Of a stretch of 64,000 bases of DNA, positions 34,693 to 42,943 are shown piece after piece. This stretch comes from Schaalia suimastitidis DSM 15538. Its GTDB lineage: Bacteria > Actinomycetota > Actinomycetes > Actinomycetales > Actinomycetaceae. Where the stretch lies: assembly GCF_000429105.1 (NCBI RefSeq), contig NZ_KE386848.1, positions 432,434 through 496,433 on the forward strand. The letters are read 5' to 3'. The position numbers and the translations under genes are program-made. Numbering within the stretch: the stretch's first letter is position 1; every line of letters starts with the position of its first letter. The notes under the pieces are model-generated. The model did no database searches. It saw nothing but the letters and a program-made list of their open reading frames with translations, and was not told the origin of the DNA.

Positions 34693-36075
34693 ATGACTGA
34701 CCTGAGGAAATCTATGGCCCGCACCCACTGCGACGCTCACCCTTGGACGCCTCGGAGCTTAATGGCTCGGCTGCGGGGCCTTCGTTACCTCGACGTGCCA
34801 GCACCCGGTCCTCAATTTGGGCGCCACGTTGCCGTGAGTCACACAGGTGCGCCCTTTCGCTTGCTCATCCTTGGCGGCGATATGGGGGGTCTTTCGCAGG
34901 CACGGTCACTTTACGAGGCCTATCGCACCCCAGCGCAGATCCTGGCCATTGCACGCATACCGGTGCATTCGGCCTCGTCAATGTACGAAATTGCCTACGA
35001 ACCGGCACTTGAAGACGACGACACCTTCGTGGAGTCCATCAACCGGATTGCGCGCCTTCACGACACTCCGCTGCTGCTCAGCTCATCATTCGACCTCTAT
35101 ATTGAAATGGCGTCGCGTCTGCGCGAACGTTTCGATGCACGTGTCATAGTGCCATTTGCTCCCTTTGATGTGATGGAACGCATTGTCGACAAAGCAGTGT
35201 TTGCCGCCTACACGCAACAGCTCGGCATTGCCCATCCTGCGACGGTGATTCACCGTGTGGGCAGCGGACCCGTGCCGGACCTGTCTGAGCTGGGATACCC
35301 GGTGGTAGCTAAGCCGGCACAAAGTGACGCCTTGCGGCACCTTGATATTGATGATGTGCAGAAGGTGTATTACTTTGCTTCGAGGGACGAGGTCGACCGT
35401 TTCGACGAGTCACTTAAGCGTGCAGGTTTTAGTGGCGAAATTGTGTTCCAAAGGCGTGTGGGCGGTTCAGATGCTCAGATGCGGATCCTCACGTGTTACT
35501 GCACCCGCGACCATCAGGTGCCCATCAGTGCTTTCGGACGTGTCCTCATTGAAGAACACGATCCTAATTTGCGAGGTAATCCAGCTCTGATTTTCACCGG
35601 AGAAGTTGCCGACACACCGGTGGCACAGGCGACGACGCTGCTCAAAGAATTGGGGTGGGTCGGATACGCCAATTTTGATATCAAAGTGGATCCCCACACG
35701 GGCAAGCACCTATTTTTTGAAATCAACCCCCGTTTGGGGCGCTCAAATTACTACCTCAACGTTTCAGGATTTAACCCCATTGAGGTGCTTGTTGAAGACT
35801 GGATTAGTGGCGCGCCTGTCGCGCCACTTACAGCCCAGCGCCGCGGTGTCTACACGATGGTACCCTTAGGTTTAGCGCTCGCATATGGGGCTGGCGATCG
35901 GGGTAGACTGCTTGCAGCGGCACTTGGTGGACGCATGAAAAACCCACTCATTGCGTGGCGTGACCGCGTATTTATCAAGAATATTTACGCCTACGCTGCC
36001 ACGCTCCTCCAGTATCGTCGCTTTGCCCGCCACTATCCTTTGGCACAGTATCGAGCGGAAAGTCGTCACCTATGA
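34693..36075 (+). CDS. ATP-grasp carboxylate-amine ligase, probable D-aspartate ligase
   Basis: The 460-residue ATP-grasp enzyme has an N-terminal pre-ATP-grasp Rossmann part (LLILGGDMGGLSQARSLYEA), the ATP-binding lysine in YPVVAKPAQSDALRH, and the Mg-binding end of the fold in FEINPRLGRSNYYLNVSG. It forms amide bonds from a carboxylate, an amine and ATP. Overlap with an Asp/Glu racemase (ATGA) and proximity to a Fem transferase suggest D-aspartate addition to the peptidoglycan stem lysine or ornithine, as by Aslfm in Enterococcus faecium. That specificity is inference; other amino acids are possible. Confidence 0.8.
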   Translation: MTDLRKSMARTHCDAHPWTPRSLMARLRGLRYLDVPAPGPQFGRHVAVSHTGAPFRLLILGGDMGGLSQARSLYEAYRTPAQILAIARIPVHSASSMYEIAYEPALEDDDTFVESINRIARLHDTPLLLSSSFDLYIEMASRLRERFDARVIVPFAPFDVMERIVDKAVFAAYTQQLGIAHPATVIHRVGSGPVPDLSELGYPVVAKPAQSDALRHLDIDDVQKVYYFASRDEVDRFDESLKRAGFSGEIVFQRRVGGSDAQMRILTCYCTRDHQVPISAFGRVLIEEHDPNLRGNPALIFTGEVADTPVAQATTLLKELGWVGYANFDIKVDPHTGKHLFFEINPRLGRSNYYLNVSGFNPIEVLVEDWISGAPVAPLTAQRRGVYTMVPLGLALAYGAGDRGRLLAAALGGRMKNPLIAWRDRVFIKNIYAYAATLLQYRRFARHYPLAQYRAESRHL

Positions 36076-36788
36076 GCAACAGCAGGCAAACGGGGGGAGT
36101 CCTTGGCGGTCTGGGGCCGCTGGCAACCGTGTCCTTCCTTCAACAGGTGATTGATGCGACCGCTGTTACGGTTGAACAAGAACACGTCGACCTCATTGTG
36201 TCGCAACGGGCTTCAACGCCTGACCGCACCGCTGCACTGCTTCATGGCGGCCCCACTCCGGCGCCACAAATGGCACGTGACGCCCGGATGCTTCAAGATG
36301 CAGGCGCTCAATTCATTGTCATACCTTGTAATACGGCATCCAATTTTCTTGGTGCGGTTGAACGTGCGGTGTCAATTCCTGTCGTGTCGATTGTTAACGA
36401 AACAATTGACGAGGTGATGCGGCGTCTTCCACAGGCAACTACCGTTGGGCTGATGGCCACAGACGGCACGATCCAATCGGGTATCTATGCTGAGGCTGCG
36501 AAATGTCGCGGATTGCAGGTTGTTTTGCCAGATGAGGATCTGCAACGCCGCATTATGGCGATGATCTACGAGGGCGTCAAAATTGGTCGCCCTGTTGACC
36601 GTGACGAATTTTACGCCTGTATTGACGCGCTGCGTGACCAAGGTGCAGACGCGGTGATCTCTGGGTGCACAGAAATATCGGTCCTGTGTGCTCAATATGG
36701 GCCAACGCCGCCATATGTTGTGGATTCTTTAGATGCCTTAGCGCGTCGCACAGTGCTTCTGGCTGGAGCTTCCCTCAAGGAATGCTAG
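36072..36788 (+). CDS. Aspartate/glutamate racemase family protein
   Basis: The 238-residue PLP-independent racemase has the two catalytic cysteines Cys86 (VIPCNTASN) and Cys199 (SGCTEIS), and the N-terminal GGVLGGLGPLAT typical of aspartate racemases rather than MurI. The start overlaps the ligase stop (ATGA), so the two are coupled. It most likely supplies D-Asp (or D-Glu) to the ligase for cell-wall synthesis. Normal length. Confidence 0.87.
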   Translation: MSNSRQTGGVLGGLGPLATVSFLQQVIDATAVTVEQEHVDLIVSQRASTPDRTAALLHGGPTPAPQMARDARMLQDAGAQFIVIPCNTASNFLGAVERAVSIPVVSIVNETIDEVMRRLPQATTVGLMATDGTIQSGIYAEAAKCRGLQVVLPDEDLQRRIMAMIYEGVKIGRPVDRDEFYACIDALRDQGADAVISGCTEISVLCAQYGPTPPYVVDSLDALARRTVLLAGASLKEC

Positions 36789-36901
36789 ACGCCCAACGAC
36801 TTCACCGCCTCGGCACGCTTCCTTGACGTAGAGCGCACGTGTGGCGCGTGGGCGAGTAGCATAGAGACACAAAGAAACCGCTTCGAACACAGGAGAACCT
36901 C

Positions 36902-38923
36902 GTGCCTAGTATCGACGTCCACATTGACGGCCAGCCTCAGTCCCTTGACCATGGCACAACTGGCACCACCGTCTATCAGGATCGTCGCGACGTGGTGGCC
37001 ATGTTCGTTGACGGTGAACCGTGGGATTTAGAACGGGTAATCCCCGCAGGCGCATCCGTTGAGGCCATCACCATTACCTCCGAGGCGGGACTGCAGATCC
37101 TGCGGCATTCCTGCACCCACGTGATGGCTCAGGCTGTGCAAGACATCTACCCCGACGTCAACCTTGGTATCGGCCCCTTTATTACCGACGGTTTCTACTA
37201 CGACTTCGGCAATATTGACGCTGTCACGCCAGAACTGATGCGCGAACTAGAAAAACGTATGAAGCGCATCATTAAAGAAGGACAAACCTTCCGACGTCGC
37301 ACAATTACCGACGAAGAAGCGCGCGTTGAGCTGGCCCAACAGCCCTACAAACTGGAACTTGTCACCACCAAGGGCGCTGGCGCCGACGGTGCCTCCGTTG
37401 AAGTCGGTGGCGGCGAACTCACCATGTATGACAATGTGCGCCGCGACGGTACCGTGGCCTGGACCGATCTGTGCCGCGGCCCCCACCTGCCAAATACCCG
37501 CCTGATTGGCAACGGCTTCGCCTTGACGAAATCTTCGTCAGCCTACTGGAAAGGCGACCAAGCCAACGACCCTCTACAGCGCATCTACGGCACTGCGTGG
37601 GCTTCGAAAGAAGACCTGGTGGCCTACCAGGAACGCATCAAGGAAGCAGAGCGACGTGACCACCGTCGCCTCGGCGCTGAACTTGATCTGTATTCGTTCC
37701 CCGAGGAACTGGGCGCGGGCCTGCCCGTCTTCCACCCTAAGGGTGGCGTCCTCAAGCGCGTCATGGAGGACTACGTGCGGGCCGCCCACATCGCCAACGG
37801 CTTCCAGTACGTTGGTACACCCCATATTTCCAAGGAAGATCTTTTCCATACCTCCGGGCACTTGCCATACTACGCCGACGGCATGTTCCCCCCGATGGAT
37901 GACGACGGGCAGCTCTACTACCTCAAGGCCATGAACTGCCCGATGCACAACCTTATCTTCCGTTCGCGTGGGCGTAGCTACCGCGAACTGCCTCTGCGCC
38001 TCTTCGAATTCGGCACCGTGTACCGCAACGAGAAGTCCGGTGTGCTCCAGGGGCTGACTCGCGTGCGGTCCATCACCCAGGATGACTCTCACAGCTATGT
38101 GATGCCCGAACAGGCTGCCGACGAAATCAAGCATCTGCTGAATTTTGTCCTTACCCTGCTGAAAGACTTTGGATTGACTGACTTCTACCTGGAACTGTCC
38201 ACCCGCGACAACGACGGTAAGAAGAAGGAAAAGTTCATCGGCTCGGACGAGCAGTGGGAACAGGCCACTGAAATCCTTCAGCGTTGCGCTGAAGAATCGG
38301 GACTGACCTGCGTACTTGATCCAGGTGGTGCGGCTTTCTACGGCCCGAAGATTTCGATTCAAGCCAAGGATGCTATTGGTCGCACCTGGCAAATGTCGAC
38401 CATCCAGTACGACTTTAACCAGCCGTCCCGATTCGGCCTGTCGTTCACTGCGCCCGATGGGAGCCATCAAGAGCCGGTGATGATTCACTCGGCAAAATTT
38501 GGGTCAATTGAGCGTTTCATTGGTGTCTTGGTGGAACACTACGCGGGTGCGTTCCCGGCGTGGCTTGCCCCTGAGCAGGTTCGTCTAGTGCCGGTGGCGG
38601 AAGCTTTCGACGACTACTGCAAGAGCGTTGCTGCCAAACTTGCTGCGCGTGGTATCCGCGCTGAGGTTGACCTGTCGGATGATCGTTTTGGCAAGAAGAT
38701 CCGTAACGCATCGAAAGATAAGGTGCCGTTCACGCTGATTGCTGGTGGGGAGGACGCCGAGGCGGGCGCGGTGTCGTTCCGTTTCCGTGACGGCAGCCAG
38801 CTCAATGGGATCGCCATTGACGAGGCGGTGGAGCGGATCGTTCGCCACGTTGAGGCTCGCTGTAACCACGATAAATTTGCCGACATGATTGATGTGTCGT
38901 CGGGTGAGGATACCGAAGCCTGA
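36902..38923 (+). CDS. thrS: Threonine-tRNA ligase
   Basis: The 673-residue class II aminoacyl-tRNA synthetase charges tRNA-Thr. An N-terminal TGS domain (1 to about 62) is followed by the editing domain with His69 and His73 (HSCTH) and CRGPH, the catalytic core with the zinc ligand Cys346 in KAMNCPMHN and motif 2 around [11 protein letters not shown], and a C-terminal anticodon-binding domain. The GTG start has an AGGAG ribosome-binding sequence 6 nt upstream. A TAGCAT box lies at 36857-36862. No T-box leader is seen. It heads a thrS-HIT-pgsA-prsW operon; thrS-HIT-pgsA is also the order in mycobacteria. Confidence 0.97.
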   Translation: MPSIDVHIDGQPQSLDHGTTGTTVYQDRRDVVAMFVDGEPWDLERVIPAGASVEAITITSEAGLQILRHSCTHVMAQAVQDIYPDVNLGIGPFITDGFYYDFGNIDAVTPELMRELEKRMKRIIKEGQTFRRRTITDEEARVELAQQPYKLELVTTKGAGADGASVEVGGGELTMYDNVRRDGTVAWTDLCRGPHLPNTRLIGNGFALTKSSSAYWKGDQANDPLQRIYGTAWASKEDLVAYQERIKEAERRDHRRLGAELDLYSFPEELGAGLPVFHPKGGVLKRVMEDYVRAAHIANGFQYVGTPHISKEDLFHTSGHLPYYADGMFPPMDDDGQLYYLKAMNCPMHNLIFRSRGRSYRELPLRLFEFGTVYRNEKSGVLQGLTRVRSITQDDSHSYVMPEQAADEIKHLLNFVLTLLKDFGLTDFYLELSTRDNDGKKKEKFIGSDEQWEQATEILQRCAEESGLTCVLDPGGAAFYGPKISIQAKDAIGRTWQMSTIQYDFNQPSRFGLSFTAPDGSHQEPVMIHSAKFGSIERFIGVLVEHYAGAFPAWLAPEQVRLVPVAEAFDDYCKSVAAKLAARGIRAEVDLSDDRFGKKIRNASKDKVPFTLIAGGEDAEAGAVSFRFRDGSQLNGIAIDEAVERIVRHVEARCNHDKFADMIDVSSGEDTEA

Positions 38924-38945
38924 GCCTGACGCGGGCAGGAGGATT

Positions 38946-39554
38946 GTGGCAGACCTACCGATTGAAGAGGCGCATCACCTGGCGGGCAGCCCGGATGGTT
39001 TTGCGCGCCTGTGGACGCCGCACCGTATGGCGTATATCCAAGGTGACAAGAAACCAGTTGATACCTCCGCTGGTCACTGCCCGTTCTGTGTGGCACCCAC
39101 GCGCAGTGATAGCGATGGCTTGATTGTCTATCGTGGCCAGACCTGTTTTGTGTTGATGAACCTTTTTCCCTATAACGCAGGTCATTTGCTGGTGTGTCCG
39201 TACCGTCACGTATCTGACTACACCGACCTTGAGGCGAACGAACGCATCGAATTGGGTGATCTGACGGCTACCGCCATGCGTGTGCTCAGGGAGGTTTCTG
39301 CACCGCAGGGCTTTAACCTGGGCATGAATCAGGGTGATGTGGCTGGTGCTGGTATTGCCGCGCACCTGCACCAACATGTGGTGCCTCGGTGGCTGGGGGA
39401 TGCGAATTTCTTGCCCATCATTGCGCAAACAAAAGCGTTGCCGGAGCTATTAGAAGACGCGCGCGCCCGCTTGGCTCGTGCGTGGCCACAAGGCGATACC
39501 CAGGGCACTAAAGACAGTGGTGCACCTGCCGTTGCGCCCACAGACAGATATTGA
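38946..39554 (+). CDS. HIT-domain protein (AP4A phosphorylase-like)
   Basis: From the GTG at 38946 the protein is 202 residues. It has a zinc-binding CPFC (45-48) and the histidine triad HLHQHVV (His140, His142, His144), so it is a nucleotidyl transferase or hydrolase of the HIT superfamily, probably acting on diadenosine polyphosphates or nucleoside phosphoramidates. An AGGAGG lies just 3 nt before the GTG; the longer frame to 38889 overlaps thrS and lacks homology. It is the Rv2613c position in M. tuberculosis. Confidence 0.88.
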   Translation: MADLPIEEAHHLAGSPDGFARLWTPHRMAYIQGDKKPVDTSAGHCPFCVAPTRSDSDGLIVYRGQTCFVLMNLFPYNAGHLLVCPYRHVSDYTDLEANERIELGDLTATAMRVLREVSAPQGFNLGMNQGDVAGAGIAAHLHQHVVPRWLGDANFLPIIAQTKALPELLEDARARLARAWPQGDTQGTKDSGAPAVAPTDRY

Positions 39555-39576
39555 TGCACAGTCAGGGAGTTCACTC

Positions 39577-40212
39577 ATGTTAGGCAACCACGGGCGCGGC
39601 ATTACCGCCGCCATTTTCACACCGCCTGCACGCCTCCTTGCGCGTATGGGTGTCAGCCCGAATGCGGTGACCGTGGTGGGCACGACTATCACGGTCATCC
39701 TTGCTGTGACATTACTGGGGCGTGGCTATCTGTGGCAGGGTGGCGTTGCACTGGGCTTTGTGTTGTTTTGTGACTCTATTGACGGGGTCCTTGCCCGTCT
39801 CACAGGTAAAACGTCGACATTTGGTGCCTTCCTTGATTCCACGATGGACCGCATTGGCGACGGAGCTGTTTTCGGTTCTTTGCTTGCGTGGGCTGTATTT
39901 GGCATGGACGCTGGTGCGCCACGAATATTGGCCGTTGTGGCGGGCATTATTGCGATGGTGGGTGTGGGCACAGTGCCGTATGCGCGTGCGCGGGCAGAAA
40001 GCGTTGGCGTTATCGCGAAAGTGGGTATTGCAGAACGTACTGACCGTCTCATCATTGCCCTTGTGTGCGCCGCATTCACTGACTGGGGATTTGGCCAGTG
40101 GTGGATTGGGGCCGGACTTGCGTGGGTTGCTTTCGCATCTGCATTGACTGTTGGACAGCGTGTGCTGTTTACCGCCTCGGCCCTGAAAGCAGAAAGTGAC
40201 ACTGCCGCGTGA
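39577..40212 (+). CDS. pgsA: CDP-alcohol phosphatidyltransferase, probable phosphatidylinositol phosphate synthase
   Basis: The 211-residue membrane enzyme makes phospholipid from CDP-diacylglycerol. The complete CDP-OH-P signature D..DG..AR........G...D...D is at residues 66-91 (Asp66, Asp69, Asp87, Asp91). It has about six hydrophobic segments. The order thrS-HIT-pgsA matches mycobacteria, where PgsA1 makes phosphatidylinositol phosphate from inositol 1-phosphate; that substrate is inferred from synteny. The start is the ATG at 39577 with AGGGAG upstream; the open frame to 39478 overlaps the HIT gene. Confidence 0.88.
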   Translation: MLGNHGRGITAAIFTPPARLLARMGVSPNAVTVVGTTITVILAVTLLGRGYLWQGGVALGFVLFCDSIDGVLARLTGKTSTFGAFLDSTMDRIGDGAVFGSLLAWAVFGMDAGAPRILAVVAGIIAMVGVGTVPYARARAESVGVIAKVGIAERTDRLIIALVCAAFTDWGFGQWWIGAGLAWVAFASALTVGQRVLFTASALKAESDTAA

Positions 40213-41393
40213 ATCTGCCGTCCCACAACTATCCCTTCCCGCAGACGCCCGCCACACCTGTTGTGCGTAAAAGGCGCGCCCCCGCATTTGAGGGAACCGT
40301 CCTGATACTGGGGATTCTTGGTATCCTCACGTGTTTTGCTGCCTATTTTTCTGGGGCGGGAGTATTCCCAACGACAGCGATGGCTATCGTCGCCCTTCCT
40401 GCGCTTGGGATCGTTGTCGCCACCGCGCATTACCTTGATCGCTGGGAGGTGGAGCCACTGTGGACGCGCTTGCTGGTGTTTGTGTGGGGCGCGGGCGTAG
40501 CGACACTGGTTGCAGCCGAGCTAAATACTTTTGGCTACGACGTTCTTGCGATGAGCCTTTCCGACCCATTTTCGGCCAGTGATGCAACCGCGGTATTTGT
40601 TGCGCCGCTGACAGAAGAAACGTTGAAAGGCGCCATTGTTGTCTTAATTCTGTTTCTTCGCAGGCACGTGGTGCATTCGCCGCTTGATGGTCTTGGGTTG
40701 GGGATGCTTTCAGGCGCTGGTTTCGCTTTTGTTGAGAATATTCAATATTTCTTGGAGGTCTATAACGTTAGCCCTGGATCCCTAGGTGCGATCGTCTTTT
40801 TACGAGGCGGTATGGGGTTGTTCGTCCATCCAATGGCAACATCACTGATTGGTTTCGCTGTTGCATGGGCGATGACTCGAACGCGTTCAGGAACAAGTTG
40901 GGTGCCCATCGGTTTCCTCGGGTGGCTCTGTGCGGTCGTATTCCATGGGTTGTGGAATTACTTGGCAGTTGAGCACAGTTACCAATGGCTTTACTTGTAT
41001 CTCGTCGTGCAGGTTCCTTTATTTCTCACGTGGTTTGTCACTGTGCTTGTCCTTGCTGCGCGTGAGGCCTCCCTTATTGCGAAAGGGCTGGAGCCGGTCG
41101 TCAAATCGGGGGCGCTCTTTCAAGTTGAGGTTCAGATGACTACCTCAATGGCCAAGCGACGCGCAGCGATCCGTTGGGCGGCCAGTGGCGGACCTCACGC
41201 GAAAGTGGCGATGAAACGGATGCTGAACAATATCGCTGCCCTTGGTTTGGATGGTTACAGGTCGATGCGTGGCGTACTTCCAGCAGACCGTTACAGCGCG
41301 ATACCTTTACTGCTCACGCAAGTGCGTGATGACCGCGATATGGTTATAAAAGCAACGAGCAGCGCAACAACGCAGCGCCACAACACGCAATGA
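40209..41393 (+). CDS. PrsW family intramembrane metalloprotease
   Basis: The 394-residue membrane protein (about eight segments within residues 28-300) has the PrsW/CPBP-type active-site motifs: Glu136-Glu137 in LTEETLKG, Glu176-Asn177 in FAFVENIQYF, His207 in FVHPMA and His246 in FHGLWN. PrsW in Bacillus cleaves an anti-sigma factor; the target here is unknown. A soluble C-terminal tail of about 110 residues follows. The GTG start overlaps the pgsA stop, so it is the last gene of the thrS operon. Confidence 0.88.
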   Translation: MNLPSHNYPFPQTPATPVVRKRRAPAFEGTVLILGILGILTCFAAYFSGAGVFPTTAMAIVALPALGIVVATAHYLDRWEVEPLWTRLLVFVWGAGVATLVAAELNTFGYDVLAMSLSDPFSASDATAVFVAPLTEETLKGAIVVLILFLRRHVVHSPLDGLGLGMLSGAGFAFVENIQYFLEVYNVSPGSLGAIVFLRGGMGLFVHPMATSLIGFAVAWAMTRTRSGTSWVPIGFLGWLCAVVFHGLWNYLAVEHSYQWLYLYLVVQVPLFLTWFVTVLVLAAREASLIAKGLEPVVKSGALFQVEVQMTTSMAKRRAAIRWAASGGPHAKVAMKRMLNNIAALGLDGYRSMRGVLPADRYSAIPLLLTQVRDDRDMVIKATSSATTQRHNTQ

Positions 41394-41435
41394 CTGCAGC
41401 CGATCAAGCGTTGAAGAAATACCACCGACTTTTAT

Positions 41436-42047
41436 GTGGATGACCCAATGACTGTTTCCAGAACAACCGATAGTGCGATGATTGAAAAGACTGGTGATGA
41501 TGGCGCTACCAGTCCGCTTGGGATTGAATGGCCTATCGATGCGGAAGGTTACCCTCACCGTGAAGCGGCGCGTATTGTGGTTTTCGATGCTGCAGGTCGG
41601 TTGCTTATGGTTCACGGGCATGACAGCGCTGATCCTGCTCGCAGATGGTGGTTCACAATTGGAGGTGGCCTTGAAGCGGGGGAGAGCCCTCGTGAAGGCG
41701 CTGTGCGTGAACTACGTGAAGAAACCGGTATCGTTGTCGATGCAGCCCAACTTGAAGGGCCGGTGATGTATCGCAGTGCACAGTTTCATTTCCTCAGTGT
41801 CACTGCCCGTCAAGATGAGTGGTTTTTCGTTGTGCGTCTGAATGAGGAACAGCCTTGTTTGATCCATGACGGATGGACGGAGCTCGAAAAAACGGTCCTT
41901 GACGAGCAACGGTGGTGGCATCTGGACGATTTGGAAGCTGAAGCCGAGCGGGCCGTCCTTTTTCCTGCTGACATTATTGATCGTGCACGCCGCTGGTGGA
42001 GTGGGTGGGACGGGACATTGGAACGCGCAATCGAGTCGTCCGAATAG
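41436..42047 (+). CDS. NUDIX hydrolase
   Basis: The 203-residue protein has a perfect NUDIX box at residues 77-99 (pattern Gx5Ex7REUxEExGU). It hydrolyses nucleoside diphosphate derivatives; substrate unknown. The start is uncertain: GTG 41436 or ATG 41448, neither with a good ribosome-binding sequence. It lies 42 nt after prsW and ends beside a hairpin shared with the convergent tRNA-Pro gene. Mycobacteria have a NUDIX gene in the corresponding pgsA region. Confidence 0.88.
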   Translation: MDDPMTVSRTTDSAMIEKTGDDGATSPLGIEWPIDAEGYPHREAARIVVFDAAGRLLMVHGHDSADPARRWWFTIGGGLEAGESPREGAVRELREETGIVVDAAQLEGPVMYRSAQFHFLSVTARQDEWFFVVRLNEEQPCLIHDGWTELEKTVLDEQRWWHLDDLEAEAERAVLFPADIIDRARRWWSGWDGTLERAIESSE

Positions 42048-42049
42048 AA

Positions 42050-42072
42050 AAACCGCTGTTTACCAGCGGTTT
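42050..42072. terminator. Shared terminator of tRNA-Pro and the NUDIX gene
   Basis: A 9-bp perfect stem (42050-42058 with 42064-42072) and 5-nt loop. On the minus strand it is followed by TTTTTC, so it is an intrinsic terminator for tRNA-Pro and may also stop the NUDIX transcript. Confidence 0.8.
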
Positions 42073-42079
42073 CAGTTTG

Positions 42080-42153
<74 letters not shown>

Positions 42154-42271
42154 TATTTATTTATATTGCCAACTGGCAACCCGTCAATGATACCGGGTTA
42201 CCCCCATGAGGTGGCAAATTGCTGAGCCGCGACCCGCGTCACACTCGGCCGCATACAGCTTCGGGCGGGTG

Positions 42272-42766
42272 TTATGTCAGCGGCATAGTCATACGTACAC
42301 CGGTCCACACTTCGCGACTGTCGTGCACTGTGACGCTAAATGTTTGACAGTCACGAAAACCGCAGGATTCGTACACGTGATGTGCGACAGGGTTGTTGTC
42401 GAATACTCCGAGGTTAATATGTCGTGCCCACGGCAGCTGGCGCGCAATGGTGACGAGAATCTGGACAACGGCGCGTCCATAACCGCGCCCACGCATTGTG
42501 GGATTGACCAGGATGCGACCCACACGGACCGTTTCGTTATCAAGCTTGCGATACGAGGCGGTGGCGACTAATTGATTGTCGTCTTGCGTATCGTCCCAGA
42601 ACGCTAGTGCAACCCACTGCAGATCAGTCGGATCAAGAAAATCCTCAGCAGTGAAAGGGTAGGTGAGGGTTGTGCCCGCAAATAATGTTGTCTCCTGTGG
42701 GGAAGTAACCCACGTGCTAATGAGGTGTGCAGCTTCGTGATTGACACACGTGTAGCGAAGAGTCAT
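42272..42766 (-). CDS. GNAT family N-acetyltransferase
   Basis: The 164-residue single-domain acetyltransferase has the acetyl-CoA loop VNPTMRGRGYGRAVV near residue 88 and NPVAHHVYESCGF near the C-terminus. Substrate unknown. TAGTGT at 42778-42773 on the minus strand ends 6 nt before the ATG, predicting a leaderless mRNA. It stands alone between tRNA-Pro and the putA terminator. Confidence 0.85.
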   Translation of the reverse strand: MTLRYTCVNHEAAHLISTWVTSPQETTLFAGTTLTYPFTAEDFLDPTDLQWVALAFWDDTQDDNQLVATASYRKLDNETVRVGRILVNPTMRGRGYGRAVVQILVTIARQLPWARHINLGVFDNNPVAHHVYESCGFRDCQTFSVTVHDSREVWTGVRMTMPLT

Positions 42767-42772
42767 GTGCTG

Positions 42773-42778
42773 ACACTA
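42773..42778 (-). promoter_or_regulatory. -10 box of leaderless GNAT gene
   Basis: TAGTGT, 6-nt spacer, then the ATG at 42766; no ribosome-binding sequence. Confidence 0.45.
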
Positions 42779-42897
42779 GCAAACGCATGACTTGCTCGGG
42801 CTGTGGCGATCGACCCGCGTAAGCCCCGTAAATACATCAGAAGGCAACCGGCCAGCGTAAGGAAAATAGACGCTTCCAATGTCAAGCGCCCAAATAG

Positions 42898-42933
42898 ATG
42901 CTGCCCCTGGCTATTACAGGCCAGGGGCAGCAT
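42898..42933 (-). terminator. putA terminator hairpin
   Basis: A 14-bp perfect stem (42898-42911 with 42920-42933) with an 8-nt loop, 10 nt after the putA stop; no U-tract. Confidence 0.75.
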
Positions 42934-42943
42934 GATGTGCGGA

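Noticed and set aside
36789-36901. T-box riboswitch before thrS
   Set aside because: The 113-nt gap lacks a T-box sequence and specifier stem; actinobacterial T-boxes known to me are mainly at ileS.
39712-40430. Long minus-strand open frames antisense to pgsA and prsW
   Set aside because: Arg/His/Cys-rich antisense shadows; the plus strand encodes complete families with intact motifs.
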